A program made the position numbers and the translations under genes. The notes beneath the pieces were generated by a model that worked only from the letters and a program-made list of their open reading frames with translations, was not told the origin of the DNA and did not search any database. Shown here in pieces: positions 39,471 through 52,700 of a DNA stretch of 64,000 bases. Source of the DNA: Scylla paramamosain (taxonomy: Eukaryota > Arthropoda > Malacostraca > Decapoda > Portunidae); contig NW_026973728.1 in the NCBI RefSeq assembly GCF_035594125.1, forward strand, positions 459,731 through 523,730, in the 5' to 3' direction. Within the stretch, counting starts at the first letter, position 1, and each line of letters opens with the position of its first letter.

Positions 39471-41165
39471 GTTTTTTTGAGCTTGTTACGTAAACAAACG
39501 CCAAAATATATGCAAAGTCCTCTATTTTGGGAAACGAAAGGACATTATGAAAGATCTATTATAATCGTTTTCTTTTTTTTTTTACCTTTTTAGGTACAAA
39601 GACGCTAAAACGCATTGACAGCACTTAATAAAAAAAATATATATATTACCTAAAACTTATATTTTAAGTGTATTTAACAAAATGCCAAAATGCATGCAGA
39701 GCAACGTATATGGCAATATAAAACATCATTACGAAAAAACATGTCTTTTGAATGTTATAGAGCTTCCTACGTACAAAACGCTATATCGAATACAAAACAC
39801 TTTATGGAGAAAACGAATAATATTACAAAAAATAACTATTTCGAGTGTTTTTACCGTGTTACGTACAAAAATGCAAAAATGCATGAAAATAACGTTATAT
39901 GGGGAAACGAAAGGACATTACGAAGAAAATCTATTATAAGTGTTTTGAACATCACGAGGTAACAAAATGCTGAAACTCAGGAATAGTACTCGATATCGAG
40001 ACCAAATAACGTGTATTTTGAGTTTCACATTAATAAATAGCAAATCGCCAAAATACATCGAAAATCCTCTATATGGGTAAAAACGAGATTTCCAGAAACG
40101 TATCTTTTAAATGTTTTTGAGCGTGTTAAACACCAGTACGCTAAAAAGCATGGAAATCACCTTATTTGGGAATACAAAACGACTTAACGAAAAACATGAC
40201 TTTTTGAGTGTTTTTGAACTTCTTATGTACCAAAAAGGTAAAATGCATGCAAAACACCCTTTATGCAGAAAACAGAATAACATTACCAAAAACAAGTATT
40301 TTGAGTGTTTTTGAGCTTGTTACAGAATAAAACCAAAATATATGAAATGTATACTATGTGGGGAAACAAAAAAGACATTAGAAGAAAAGTGTATTACAAG
40401 TGTTTTTGAGCTTCCCAGGTACCGAACGATGCGAAAACGCGTTAATACCACCTTATACAAAGAAACAGAACAACATTACCAAAAACCGCGCAATTTGAGT
40501 GTTTTTTTTTTCCACATTGTTAAGTACCAATATATTTGGAAACGATATTACATTTCAAGAAATGATTTTTTTTTTTTTAGTGTTTAAAATGCAATGGTAA
40601 ACACCCTAAATGGGAATAGAAAACAACTTTACCAAAAAACGTGTCTTTTGAGTGTTTTTCAGCCTCTTACGTACCGAAACCCTAAAAAAGCATGCAAAAC
40701 ACCTTTAATGTAGAAGAATATCATTACCAAAAACAAGTATTTTGAGAGTTTTTTGAGTTTGTTGCATACAAAAACATTAAAATGGATGCAAAATAATCTT
40801 AATAGGTAGACGTAATGACATTACGAAAAACATGTATTATAATTATTTTTTTTAACATTTTAGGTATTGAAACGCTAAACCTATAAACAGCACTCTATGA
40901 AGAAACAGAACAACATTAACAAAAACGTGTGTTTTGAGCATATTTCACATTATTAGGTACCGAAACGCCAAAATGCATGGAAAGGCCTTGATATGGGGAA
41001 ATGAAATTGTTACAAGAAAGCATGTTTCGAAACGAAAAGACTTTACGAGAAACGTGTATTATGAAAGTTTTTGGTTCTTAGGTACAAAAACGCTAAAACG
41101 CATGAATAACACTTTATATGAAGATACATAACATTATTATTAACATATATTTTGAGTCTATTTCG
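39471..41165 (+). repeat. Divergent monomeric block 2a
   Basis: About 17 diverged monomers in + orientation. Class order by core: A 39,470, B 39,570, C 39,670, E 39,750, A 39,845, B 39,940, C 40,020, D 40,115, E 40,210, A 40,305, B 40,405, C 40,505, D ~40,580, E 40,650, A 40,745, B 40,845, C 40,940, then part of A and a B near 41,065. The five-class cycle is clear; the 11-mer is absent. Open frames here are repeat translations. Confidence 0.9.
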
Positions 41166-42940
41166 CTCAAAAAGACCGAAGAGAAACGTTTTTGGTAATG
41201 ATGTTTCTTTTTTCCATATAGGGTACTTTTCATGCTTTTTTAACCGTTTTGGTGCCTAACACGCTCATAAACACTCAAACAACACATTTCTGGATATATC
41301 GTTTCCTTTTCCTATAAAGTGTGCTTTGCGTACATTTTGGCATTTTGGTACCTAACCATGTGAAATACACTCAAAATGCAAGTTTTTATAATGTTAATTT
41401 TCTCCATATATTTAGGCGTTTTAGCGTTTCAATTCCTAAGAAACTGAAAAAAACACTCATAACACAAGTTTCTCGTAATGCGTTTTTGTTTCTTCAGATC
41501 GTGTAATCAAGGATTTTGGCGTTTTTCTAGGTAAGAAGCTCAAAAACTTTCAAAATATTTGGTTTCAGTAATATTATCATGTTTTCTACATGAAGAGTGT
41601 TTGCATGCATTTTTGCGTTTTGGTAATTAACAAGATCATAATCACTCAAAAAAACATGTTCCTGGAAATGTCTTTTTTTTTTTTCCTCATATAGGGTACC
41701 TTACTTATATTTATGCATTTAATTACTTAACAGTGTAAAAGAATACACAAAGCACGTTTGTTTTTTCTTTTGATGTTGTTCTGTTTCTCCATTTAGAGTG
41801 TTATTACAGGGTTTTCGCGTTTTCGTAGACAGGAAACTCAAAAACACTCATAACACACATTTCTCGCAATGTCTTTTCATTTCCTCATTCTTTGCATGCA
41901 TTTTGGCGATTTTGTACGTAACAAGCTCAAAAGCATTTAAATACTTGTTTTTAAAAGGGTGTTTTCCATTCCTTTTATGGTTTTTGTACATAAATAGCTC
42001 AAAAACACACCAAACACACGTTTTTAGAAATGTTGTTTTGCTTTCCCCATGGAGGAACTTTTCCATGCCTTTTAGCGTTTTTGTGCCTAACACGCTCATA
42101 AACACTTAAAAAAAAAAAAAAATACATGTTTCTGGAAATTTCGTTTCGTTTCCCTAGAGAGGGCACCTTGCATGCATTTTGGCGTTTTTGCTATCTTACA
42201 ATGTAAAATAAAACTCAAAAATCACGTTTTTGGTAAGTGTTTTTATTTTATTTATTTTTTTCCATATAGAGTAATACTATTTATGTCTTTTAGCGTTTTG
42301 GTACCTAAAAAGCTTAAAAACACTGATAATACACTTTTCTTGTAATGTCTTTTCGTTTCTTAATATTAGGTACTTTGGATACATTTTGGCGTTTTCGTAG
42401 GTAACAAACTGAAAACCCTTAACACACTTCTTTTTCGTAATTTTATTGTTTCTCCATAAATCATGTTTCACGTGCGTTTTAGCTTTTTGGTATGTAAGAA
42501 GCTTAAAAACATTTTGGTGGCTAACACGATCATAAACACTCAACAGACACGTTTCACGATATATCATTTTCTTTCCCAACTATAGCCTATTATTCCTGTT
42601 TTTTGGCTTTTTGGCACCTAATAATGTGTAATACACATAAAACGGAAGTTTTTGGTAATGTTTTTTTTTTTTTTCCACTGATACCTTTTAACATTTTGGT
42701 ACCTAAGAAGCTCAAAAGCACTAATAATACACGTTTCAGGTAATGCCCTTTCGTTTCTCAGAGTGTAGTTTGGGTGCATTTCGTCGTTTTTTGTAACAAA
42801 AATTTTTTTTTTTCGCAAATATATAATGTTTCGCCATAAATGTTTTTTTTTGCATGCGTTTTAGCATTATGACACGTAATTACCTGAAAACACTGAAAAG
42901 AGACGGTTTCGGTTACGTTTAGTTATCCATATAGGGTGTT

Positions 42941-42971
<31 letters not shown>

Positions 42972-43000
42972 ATTTTTATTTATTTATTTTTTTTTTTTGT
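41166..43000 (-). repeat. Divergent monomeric block 2b, inverted
   Basis: Same monomer family in reverse orientation: cores read 'ggtgcctaacacgctc' (D, ~41,250), 'ggtacctaaccatgtg' (C, ~41,347), 'aattcctaagaaactg' (B, ~41,430), 'ctaggtaagaagctc' (A, ~41,528) and so on. The head-to-head switch falls at ~41,150-41,175. The block closes in a 60-bp T-rich stretch, then 'gtcgtatcagaaaagtgtc' returns to + strand HOR sequence. Confidence 0.9.
42938..42998. repeat. T-rich low-complexity stretch at block boundary
   Basis: Almost only T with scattered A ('ttattttatttatttttatt'). It resembles the reverse complement of the A-rich B2 linker of the HOR and marks the change from - strand monomeric to + strand HOR sequence. 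Confidence 0.85.
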
Positions 43001-46000
43001 CGTATCAGAAAAGTGTCTTTTGAGTGTTTTTGAGCGTGATAGGCAATAAAGCACTAAAAAGGAGGGCAATCACATTACATTGGAGGAAAACGAATTTTAC
43101 CAAGAACTTGCCTTTAAGTGTTTTTGAACTCCTTATATACCAAAACACTAAAACGTATGCAAAACACTCTTTATGGTGAAACAGAATAACTTTACCAAAA
43201 ACATGTATTTTGAGTGTTTTTGATCATGTTACCAATAAAAACGCTTAAATACATGCAAAGAACAGTATTTTTTGGAAACAAAAGGAGATTACGAGAAACG
43301 TGTATTATGAATGTTTTTAAGCTCATTAATTACCAAAAAGCTAAAAGCCATTGAGAAACAATAAATAAATTTAAAAAATACAATATTTATTTTTCTTTCT
43401 TATTCATCTTCACAGGTACCGAGATGCCAAAAATCGGGCAAAATTCAGGAAATGATGTGAAATAAGAACATTATCAAAAAAGTTAAATTTAGCTTTTTTT
43501 TTCGGACTGTTATGTACCAAACCCCTAAAGTGCATGCAAAGCGACCTATATGGGGAAATTAAACGTCTTTGCCAGAAAACGGTCTTATGAGTGTTTTTCA
43601 GCATGTTAGGAACCAACACGATAAATAACATGAAAGTCAATCTATATGGGAATCCAATACAAAATTACAAAAAACGTGTCTTTTCGGTGTTTTACGTAGA
43701 AAAACGCTAAAAGGGATGCAAACTAACCAATATGAAGAAATAAAATAACATTACCAAAAAGGAATATTTTGAGTGTTATTGAAATTGTTACCTAAAAAAA
43801 CGCGAAAATGGATGGAAAGCACTCTATATTGGGAAGCAAAAGGACATTACGAGAAACGTGTATAATGAATGTTTTATAGTTTCACAAGAACTACAAGGCA
43901 AAAAACGCAAAAACTCGTGTATATAGAGAAGTTTGTTTACATTCCAAAATGCTGAAACTCTGGAACAACACTCTTAATTGAGAAACAGAACAATATTACT
44001 AAATGCGTGTATTTTGAGTGCTTTTCACATCCTTAGTTACTAAAACCCCAAATTGCATGCGAAACCAGCTTTATGTGGGAAAAAAATGACATTACCAGAA
44101 AAAATGTCTTTTGAGTGTTTTTGAGCATGTTAGGCAATAAAGCACTAAAAAGCAGAGCAATCACATTACATTGGAATAAAACCAATTTTTAACAAGAACT
44201 TGCCTTTAAGTGTATTTGAGCTCCTTATATACCAAAACACTTAAATGCATGCAAAAAACACTTTATGGTGAAACAGAATAACATTACCAAAAACATGTAT
44301 TTTGAGTGTTTTTGATCATGTTTCCAATAAAAACGCTTAAATACATGCAAAGAACCCTATTTTTGGGAAACGAAAGGACATTACGAGAAACGTGTATTAT
44401 GAGTGTTTTTAAGTTCCTTAAGTACCAAAAAAGCTAAAACTCACAAACCCACTCTTTATAGAGAGAGAAAAAAAAGAAAATAAAGTATATATATTCTTTT
44501 TTTATTTTTGTTTTTCATCTTCATAGGTACTAAGATGCCAAAATTCTGGCAATATTCTTTGGGAATCGAAAACAAAATTACTGAAAACGTGTCTTTTCGG
44601 TGTTTTACGTAGAAAAACGCTAAAACAGATGAAAACCAACCAATATGAAGAAATAGAATAACATTACCAAGAATCAGAAAAGCATTACCAAAAATGTATA
44701 TTTTTAGTGTTTTTGAGCTTGTTACCTACAAAAAACGCGAAAATGGATGCAAAGCACTCCTTATTGGGAAAGAAAAGGACATTACGAGAAACATGTATAA
44801 TGAGTGGCTTATTTTTTTTGAGCAAAAGAACTTGTGGTTCACAAGAACTACAAGTCAAAAAATGCAAAACTCGTGTATATAAAGAAGTTTATTAGATACC
44901 AAAATACTGAAACTCATGAATAACAATCTTAATTGAGAAACAGAACAACATTACCAAATGCGTGTATTTTGAGTGTTTTTTCACATGATTCGCAAAACCC
45001 TAAATAGCATGCGAAACTAGCTTTATGTGGGACAAAAATGACATTACCAGAAGTATCTTTTCAGTGTTTTTGAGCGTGTTAGGCAATAAAGCACTAAAAA
45101 GCAGGGCAATCATATTACATTGGAATAAAACCAACTTTTACCAAGAACTTGCCTTGAAGTGTTTTTCAGCTCCTTATATACCAAATCACTAAAACGCATG
45201 CAAAAAACTCCTTTTTGGAGAAGCTGAATAACATTACCAAAAACAAGTGTTTTGAGTGTTTTTTTATCATGTTACCTATAAAAACGCTTAAATACATGCA
45301 AAGATCCCCATATTTGGGAAACGAAAGGACATTACGAGAAATGTGTATTATGAATGTTTTTAAGTTCCTTAAGGACCAAAACGTTAAAACCTACAAATAA
45401 CACTCTTTATAGAGAAAAAATAAAAAAAAAATAAAAAAATAGCATTTTTATTTTTTTGTTATTGATGTTCATAGGTACCAAGATCCCAAAACTCTGCCAA
45501 AATTCAAGGAAATTATGTGGAAAAACATTATCGAAAAAGTTAATTTTACATTTTTTTTCAGAGTTATGTTTCAAACCATAAAGTGTATGCAAACCCACTT
45601 ATCTGATAAAATTGAACGAATTTACAAGAAACCTGTCTTTTGAGTGTTTTTCTGCATGTTAGGCACCAGAACGATAAATAATGTGAAATTCACTCTATAT
45701 GGAAATCCAAAACAAAATTACTGAAAACGTGTCTTTAAAAAGATTTACGTATAAAAACGCTAAAACGGATGCAAACCAACCAATATGAAGAAATAGAATA
45801 ACATTACCAAAAAAGTATATTTTGTGTGTTTTTGAGCTTGTTACATGAAAAATAGCGCGAAAATGGATGAAAAGTACTCTATATAAGGAAAAAAAAAGAC
45901 ATAACGAAAACGTGTATAGTGAATGTTTTATAGTTTCACTAGAATCACAAGGCAAAAAACGCAAAAACTCGACTGTATGGAGAAGTTTCTAAGATAGCAA

Positions 46001-46265
46001 AATACTGAAACTCATGAATAACACTCTTAATCAAGAAACAGAACAACCTTACTAAATGTGAGTATTTTGAGTGTTTTTTTACATTCTTAGTTACCAAAAC
46101 CCCAAATTCCAAACTAGCTTTATGTGGAGAAAAATGACATTACCAGAAAAGTGTCTTTCAGTGTTTTTGAGCGTGTTAGGCAATAAGGCACTAAAAAGCA
46201 GGGCAATCACATTACATGGGAATGAAACCAACTTTTACGAAGAACTTGCCTTTTTGTGTTTTTGA
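43001..46265 (+). repeat. HOR satellite array, segment IIIa
   Basis: HOR copies in + orientation, E2 starts near 43,685, 44,598 and 45,741. The 44,598 unit lacks C2b ('ggcaatattctttgggaatc', ~44,545), the same deletion as at ~25,775. D1 at ~43,070 has the 'ggaggaaaac' form shared with ~19,475 and ~32,020. Confidence 0.94.
44790..44950 (+). repeat. B1 variant with 'ttgtggttc' insertion, copy 3
   Basis: Third copy of the insertion variant, about 18.8 kb from copy 2, followed by the same downstream markers. Confidence 0.85.
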
Positions 46266-46740
46266 CACCCATTTAGTAAGAATGCTCTTTTTCTCAATTA
46301 AGAGTGTTATTCATGAATTTTAGCATTTTTGTATATAGGAAACTTCTCCATATACACGAGTTTTTGCGTTTTTTGAATTGTGTTTTTTTTTAACTATAAA
46401 ACATTCATTATACACATTTCTCGCAATGCCCCTTTATTTCGCAATATAGAGTGCTTTGTATCAATTTTCGCGTTTTTTTGTAGGTAACAAGCTCAAAAAC
46501 ACTCAAAATATACATTTTTGGTAATGCTTTTCTGATTCTTGATATTGGTTGGTTTGTATCAGTTTTAGCGTTTTTCTACGTAAAACACTGAGAAGACACG
46601 TTTTCAGTAATTTTCTTTTGGATTCCCACATAGAGTGAGTTCCTAATTATTTATCGTTTTGGTGCCTAACATGCTGAAAAACACTCAAAAGACAGATTTC
46701 TGGTAAGGTCTTTAATTTCCTCATAAGGGAGTGTTTGCTT
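46266..46740 (-). repeat. Inverted HOR block, copy 3
   Basis: About 475 bp, same content and limits as copy 2: + strand start 'cacccatttagtaag', end 'gtgtttgctt'. The upstream flank contains the 'cgactgtatgg' B1 marker (~45,971) also found before copies 1 and 4. Confidence 0.92.
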
Positions 46741-49700
46741 GTCTTTTCAGTATTTTTGAGCGTGTTACGCAATAAAGCACTAAAAGCCAGAGAAATAACA
46801 TTACATGGGAATAAAACCAAATTTTACCAAGAACTTGCCTTTAAGTGTTTTTGAGCTCCTTACATAACAAAACGCTAAAACGCTTGCAAAATACATTTTA
46901 TGGAGAAACAGAATAACATTACCAAATACATGTATTTTGAGTGTTTTTGATCATGTTATCTATAAAAACGCTTAAATACATGCAAAGAACCTTATGTTTG
47001 GGAAACGAAAGAACATTACGAGAAACGTGTATTATGAGTGATTTTTAAGTTCTTTCAGTACCATACAGCTAAAACAAACAAATAACACTCTTTAGAAAAA
47101 AAATTATAAATAAAAAAAACAAAAAATGGTATTTTTTTTTTGTTATTCATCATCATAGGTACCGAGATGCCAAAATTGTGCCAAAATTCAGGGAATTTAT
47201 GTGGAAAAAAGAACATTATCATAAAAGTTAATTATAGTTTTTTTTTTTCGGATTGTTATATACCAAACCCTAAAGTGCATGCAAAGCCACATATATAGGG
47301 AAGTTAATCGACTTTACCAGAAACCTGTCTTTTCAGTGTTTTTCAGCATGTTAGGCACCAAAACGATAAATAATATGGAAGTCAGTCAATATGTGAATAC
47401 AAAAGAAAATTACTGAAAACGTGTCTTTTCAGTGTTTTACGTAGAAAAACGCAAAGTGGATACAAACCATCCTATATGAAGAAATAGAATAACATTACCA
47501 AAAAGATATATTTTGAGTGTTTTTGAGCTTGTTACCTACAAAAAATGCAAAAATGGATGTAAAGCACTCTATATTAGGAAACAAAAGGACATTACGAGAA
47601 ACGTGTATAATGAGTGTTTTATAGTTTTTAAAGAACCACAAGGCAATAAACGCAAAAACTCGTGTATATAGAGAAATTTCTTACATAACATAATGAATAA
47701 ATGCATGAATAACACTTTTAATCGATAAACAGAACTACCTTACTAAATTGTGTATTTTGAATGTTTTTCACATTCTTAGTTACGAAAATGCCAAATTACA
47801 TGCGAAACTAGCATCATTTTGGAAAAAAAAATGACATTACCAGAAAAGTGTCTTTTGAGTGTTTTTCAGCGTGATATCCAACAAAGAACTAAAAACCAGA
47901 ACGATCACATTACATGGAATAAAACCAACTTTTACGAAGAATTTCCCTTTAAGTGTTTTTTAACCCCTTATATATTAAACCGTTAAAACGCATGCAAAAC
48001 AAACTTTATGGAGAAACAGAATAACATTACCAAAAACATGTGTTTTGAGTGTTTTTGATCATGTTATCTATAAAAAACGGTTAAGTATATGCAAAGAATA
48101 TTATGTTTGGGAAACAAAAGGACATTAAGAAAAACTTGTATTATGAGTGTTTTTTTTTAAGTTCCTTAAGTACCAAAAAGCTAAAACCCACAAATAACAC
48201 TCTTTATTTAGAAAAAAATAAAATAAAAATAAAAATAATAAAATAAAATAAATAGGATTTTTTTTTCTTATTCATCTTCATAGGTACCAAGATGCCAAAA
48301 TTCTGGAAAAATTCAGGGCAATTATGTGATAAAAGAATATTATAAAAAAAATTACTTTCAGCTTTTTTTTTTTTTTCCGGACTGTTATGTACCAAACCCT
48401 AAAGTGCATGCAAAGCCTCCAATATGAGGAAATTAAACGACCTTACCAGAAATCTGTTTTTTGAGTGTTTTTTTTTTTTTAGCATATTAGGCACCAAAAT
48501 GATAAATAAAAAGCAACTCACTCTATATGGGAATCCAAAACAAACTTACTGAAAACGTGTCTTCTCAGTGTTTTACGTAGAAAAACGATAAAACTGATGC
48601 AAAGCAACCAATATCAAGAAATAGAAAAAAGTTACTAAAAAGGTATATTTTGAGTGTTTTTGAGCTTGTTACCTACAAAAAACGCGAAAATTGATGCAAA
48701 GCACTCTAGATTGGGAAACAAAAGGACATTGCAAGAAAAGTGTATAATGAGTGTTTTATAGTTCAAAAGAACCATAAGGAAAAAAACGGAAAATCTCGTG
48801 TATATGGAGAGGTTTCCTAGATACAAAAATGCTAAAACTTATCTATAACACTCTTAATTGAGAAACAGAACAACCTTACTATATGCGTGTATTTTGAGTG
48901 CTTTTAACATTCTTAGTTACCAAAACCCCAAATTGCATGCAAAAATAGATTTGTGGGACAAAAAAAACTACCATAAAAGTGTCTTTTGAGTGTTTTTGAG
49001 CGTGCTAGGCAATAAAGCACTAAAAAGGAGGGCAATCACATTACATTGGAGTAAAACGAATTTTTACCAAGAACTTGCCTTTAAGTGTTTTTGAGCTCCT
49101 TATATACCAAAACACTAAAACGCATGCAAAACACACTTTATGGTGAAACAGAATAACATTACCAAAAACATGTATTTTGAGTGTTTTTGATCATGTTTTC
49201 AATAAAAACGCTTAAATACATCCAAAGAACCCTAGTTTTGGGAAACTAAAGGACATTACGAGAAACGTGTATTATGAGTGTTTTTAAGTTCATTAAGTAC
49301 GAAAAAGCTAAAAGCCACAAATTACACTCTTTATTGAGAAAAAAAAAATAAATAAAAAAATACGATATTTTTTTTCATTCTTATTCATATTCACAGGTAA
49401 CGAGGTGCCAAAATTCGGGCAGAGTTCAGGAAATTATATGAAATAAGAACATTATCAAAAAAGTTAAATTTAGCTCTTTTTTTCGGACTGTTATTTACCA
49501 AACCCCTAAAGTGTATGCAAAGCCACCTATATAGGGAAATTAGACCTCTTTGCCAGAAAACTGGCTTATGAGTGTTTTTCAGCATGTTAGGAACCAACAC
49601 GATAAAACCCAAGGAAGTCAGTCTATATGGGAATCCAAAACACAATTACTGAAAACTTGTCTTTTCGGTGTTTTACTTACAAAAACGCTAAAACGGATGC

Positions 49701-52700
49701 AAACCAACCAAAATGAAGAAATAGAATAACATTACCAAAAAGGTATATTTTGAGTTTTTGAAATTGTTACCTACAAAAAACGCGAAAATGGATGGAAAGC
49801 ACTCTATATTGGGAAGCAAAAGGACATTACGAGAAACGTGTATAATGAGTGTTTTATAGTTTCCCAAGAACCACAAGGCAAAAAACGCAAAAACTCGTGT
49901 ATGTAAAGAAGTTTCTTACATTCCAAAATGCTGAAACTCATGAATAAGACTTTTAATTGAGAAACAGAACTATCTTACCAAATGTGAGTATTTTGAGTGT
50001 TTTTAACATTCTTAGTTACGAAAATCCGAAATTACAAGCAAAACTAGTTTTATGTGGGAAAAAATGACATTACCAGAAAAGTGTCTTTTAAGTGTTTTAG
50101 AGCGTGATATGCAACAAAGCACTAAAAATCAGAACAATCATATCACATGGGAATAAAACCAACTTTTACCAAAAACATGCCTTTAAGTGTTTTTAACTCC
50201 TTACATAACAAAACGCTAAAACGCATACAAAGCACCCTTTATGGAGAAACAAAATAACATTACCAAAAAACATGAATTTTAAGTGTTTTTGGTCATGTTA
50301 CCTATAAAAACGCGTAAATACATGCAAAGAACCCTATGTTTGTAAAAGGAAAGGATATTACGAAAATTGTATATTATGAGAGTTTTTAGGTTCCTTAAGT
50401 ACCAAAAAGCTAAAACACACAAATAACACTCTTTATAGACAAAAGATAAATAAATAGAACAATTTTTTTTTTTTTTGGTATTCATCTTCATAGGTACCGA
50501 GATGTTAAAATTCTGGCAAAATTTAGGGAAGTTAGATAAAGAAAAAAAAAATAATATTTTTTTCTTTTTTCTGGAGTTATGTACCAAACCCTGAAGTGCA
50601 TGCAAAGTCACCTATATGGGAAAATTACACGAGTTTACCAGAAACCTGTACCAGAAGCAATTTCAACAATATTACTGAAAACGAGTCTTTTCAGAGATTT
50701 ACGAAGAAAAACGCTAAAACGGATGCAAACCAACCAATATAGAATAACATTACCAAAAAGATATATTTTGAGTGTTTTTAAGCTTGTTACCTACAAAAAA
50801 ATGCAAAAATGGATGGAAAACACTCTATATTAGGAAACAAAAGAACATTTCGAGAAACATCTATAATGAGTGTTTTATAGTTCCACAAGAACCACAAGGC
50901 AATAAACGCAAAAAAACGTGTATATAGAAAAATTTCTTACATACCAAAGTGAAGAAATGCATGAATAACACTTTTAATCGAGAAACAGAACTACCCTTCC
51001 AAATTGTGTATTTTGAGTGTTTTTCACATTCATAGTTACGAAATTGCCAAATTACATGCGAAACTAGCTTTATGTGGGAAAAAAAATGACATTACCAGAA
51101 AAATGTCTTTTGAGTGTTTTTGAGCGTGATATACAACAAAGCACTAAAAAGCAGAACAATCACATTACTTGGGAATAAAATCAACTTTTACGAAGAACTT
51201 GCCTTTAAGTGTTTTTTAACTCCTTACATACCAAAACGCTAAAACGCATGTAAAATAGCCTTTATGGAGAAACAGAATAACATTACCAAAAATATGTATT
51301 TTGAGTGTTTTTGATCATGTTACCTATAAAAACATGTAAAGAATCCTATGTTCCTATAAGAAAAGGACATTACGAAAATCGTGTATTATGAGTGTTTTTA
51401 AGTTCCTTAAGTACCAAAAAGCTAAAACTCACAAATAACACTTTATAGAGAGAAAAAAAAATTGTTATTCATCTTCATAGGTACCGAGATATCAAAATTC
51501 TGGAAAAATTCAGGGAAATTTTGTAAAAAAAAAATCATTATAAAAAAATAATTTTAGCTTTTTTCCGGAGTTATGTACCAAACTCTGAAGTGCATGCAAA
51601 GCCACTTATATGGAGAAATTACTCGACTTTACCATAAACCTGTCTTTTGAGTGTGTTTTCAGCAAATTCAACAATATTAATAAAAACGTGTCTTTTCAGT
51701 GATTTACGTAGAAAAACGCTAAAACGGATGCAAATTAACCAATATGAAGAAATAGAATAACATTACCAAAAAGATATATTTTGATGTGTTTTTGAGCTTG
51801 TTACCTACAAAAAAAAATGCGAAAATGGATGAAACGCACTCTATATTAGGAAAGAAATGGACATTACGAGAAACGTGTATAATGAGCGTTTTATAGTTTC
51901 ACAAGAACCACAAGGCAAAAAAACTCAATAGCTTGTGTACATAAAGAAGTTTCTTACATACCAAAATGCTGAAACTCATGAATAACACTTTTAATTGCGA
52001 AACAGAACTACCTTACCGAATGTGTGTATTAGAGAAGTTTCTTACATACCAAAATGCTGAAACTCATGAATAACACTTTTCATTAAGAAACAGAGCAACC
52101 TTACTAAATGCCTGTATTTTGAGTGTTTTTCACATTCTTAGTTACCAAAACCCCAAATTCCATGCGAAACTAGTTTTATATGGGAAAAAAAATAATATTA
52201 CCAGAAAATGTCTTTCGAGTGTTTTTGACCGTGTTAGGCAATAAACCACTAAAAAGCAGGGCAATCACATTACATTTGAATAAAACTAACTTTTACCAAG
52301 AACTTGCCTTTAGGTGTTTTTGAGCTCATTACATACAAAAACGCTAAAACGCATGCAAAACACCTTTTATGGAGAAACAGAATAACATTACCAAAAACAT
52401 GTATTTTGAGTGTTTTTGATCGTGTTATCTATAAAAATGCTTAAATACATGCAAAGAACTTTATGTTTGGGAAACGAAAGGACATTACGAGAAATATGTC
52501 TTATAAGTGTTTTTTTAGTTCCTTAAGTACCAAAAAGCTAAAACCCACAAATAACACTCTTTATTTAGAAAAATAAATAATTAAAAAATAGAAAATACGA
52601 TTTATTTATTTATTTTTTTTTGTTATCTTCATAGGTAACGAGATGCCAAAATTCTGGGAAAATTCCGGGCTATTATATAATAAAAGAAAATTATCAAAAA

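Noticed and set aside
41798..42109. 103-codon frame in the inverted monomeric block
   Set aside because: It is the reverse-strand reading of consecutive monomers in register, and overlaps an open frame on the other strand for the same reason.
42938..42998. Telomeric or microsatellite array
   Set aside because: The T-rich stretch has no fixed unit and no TTAGGG-like motif; it resembles an inverted B2 linker.
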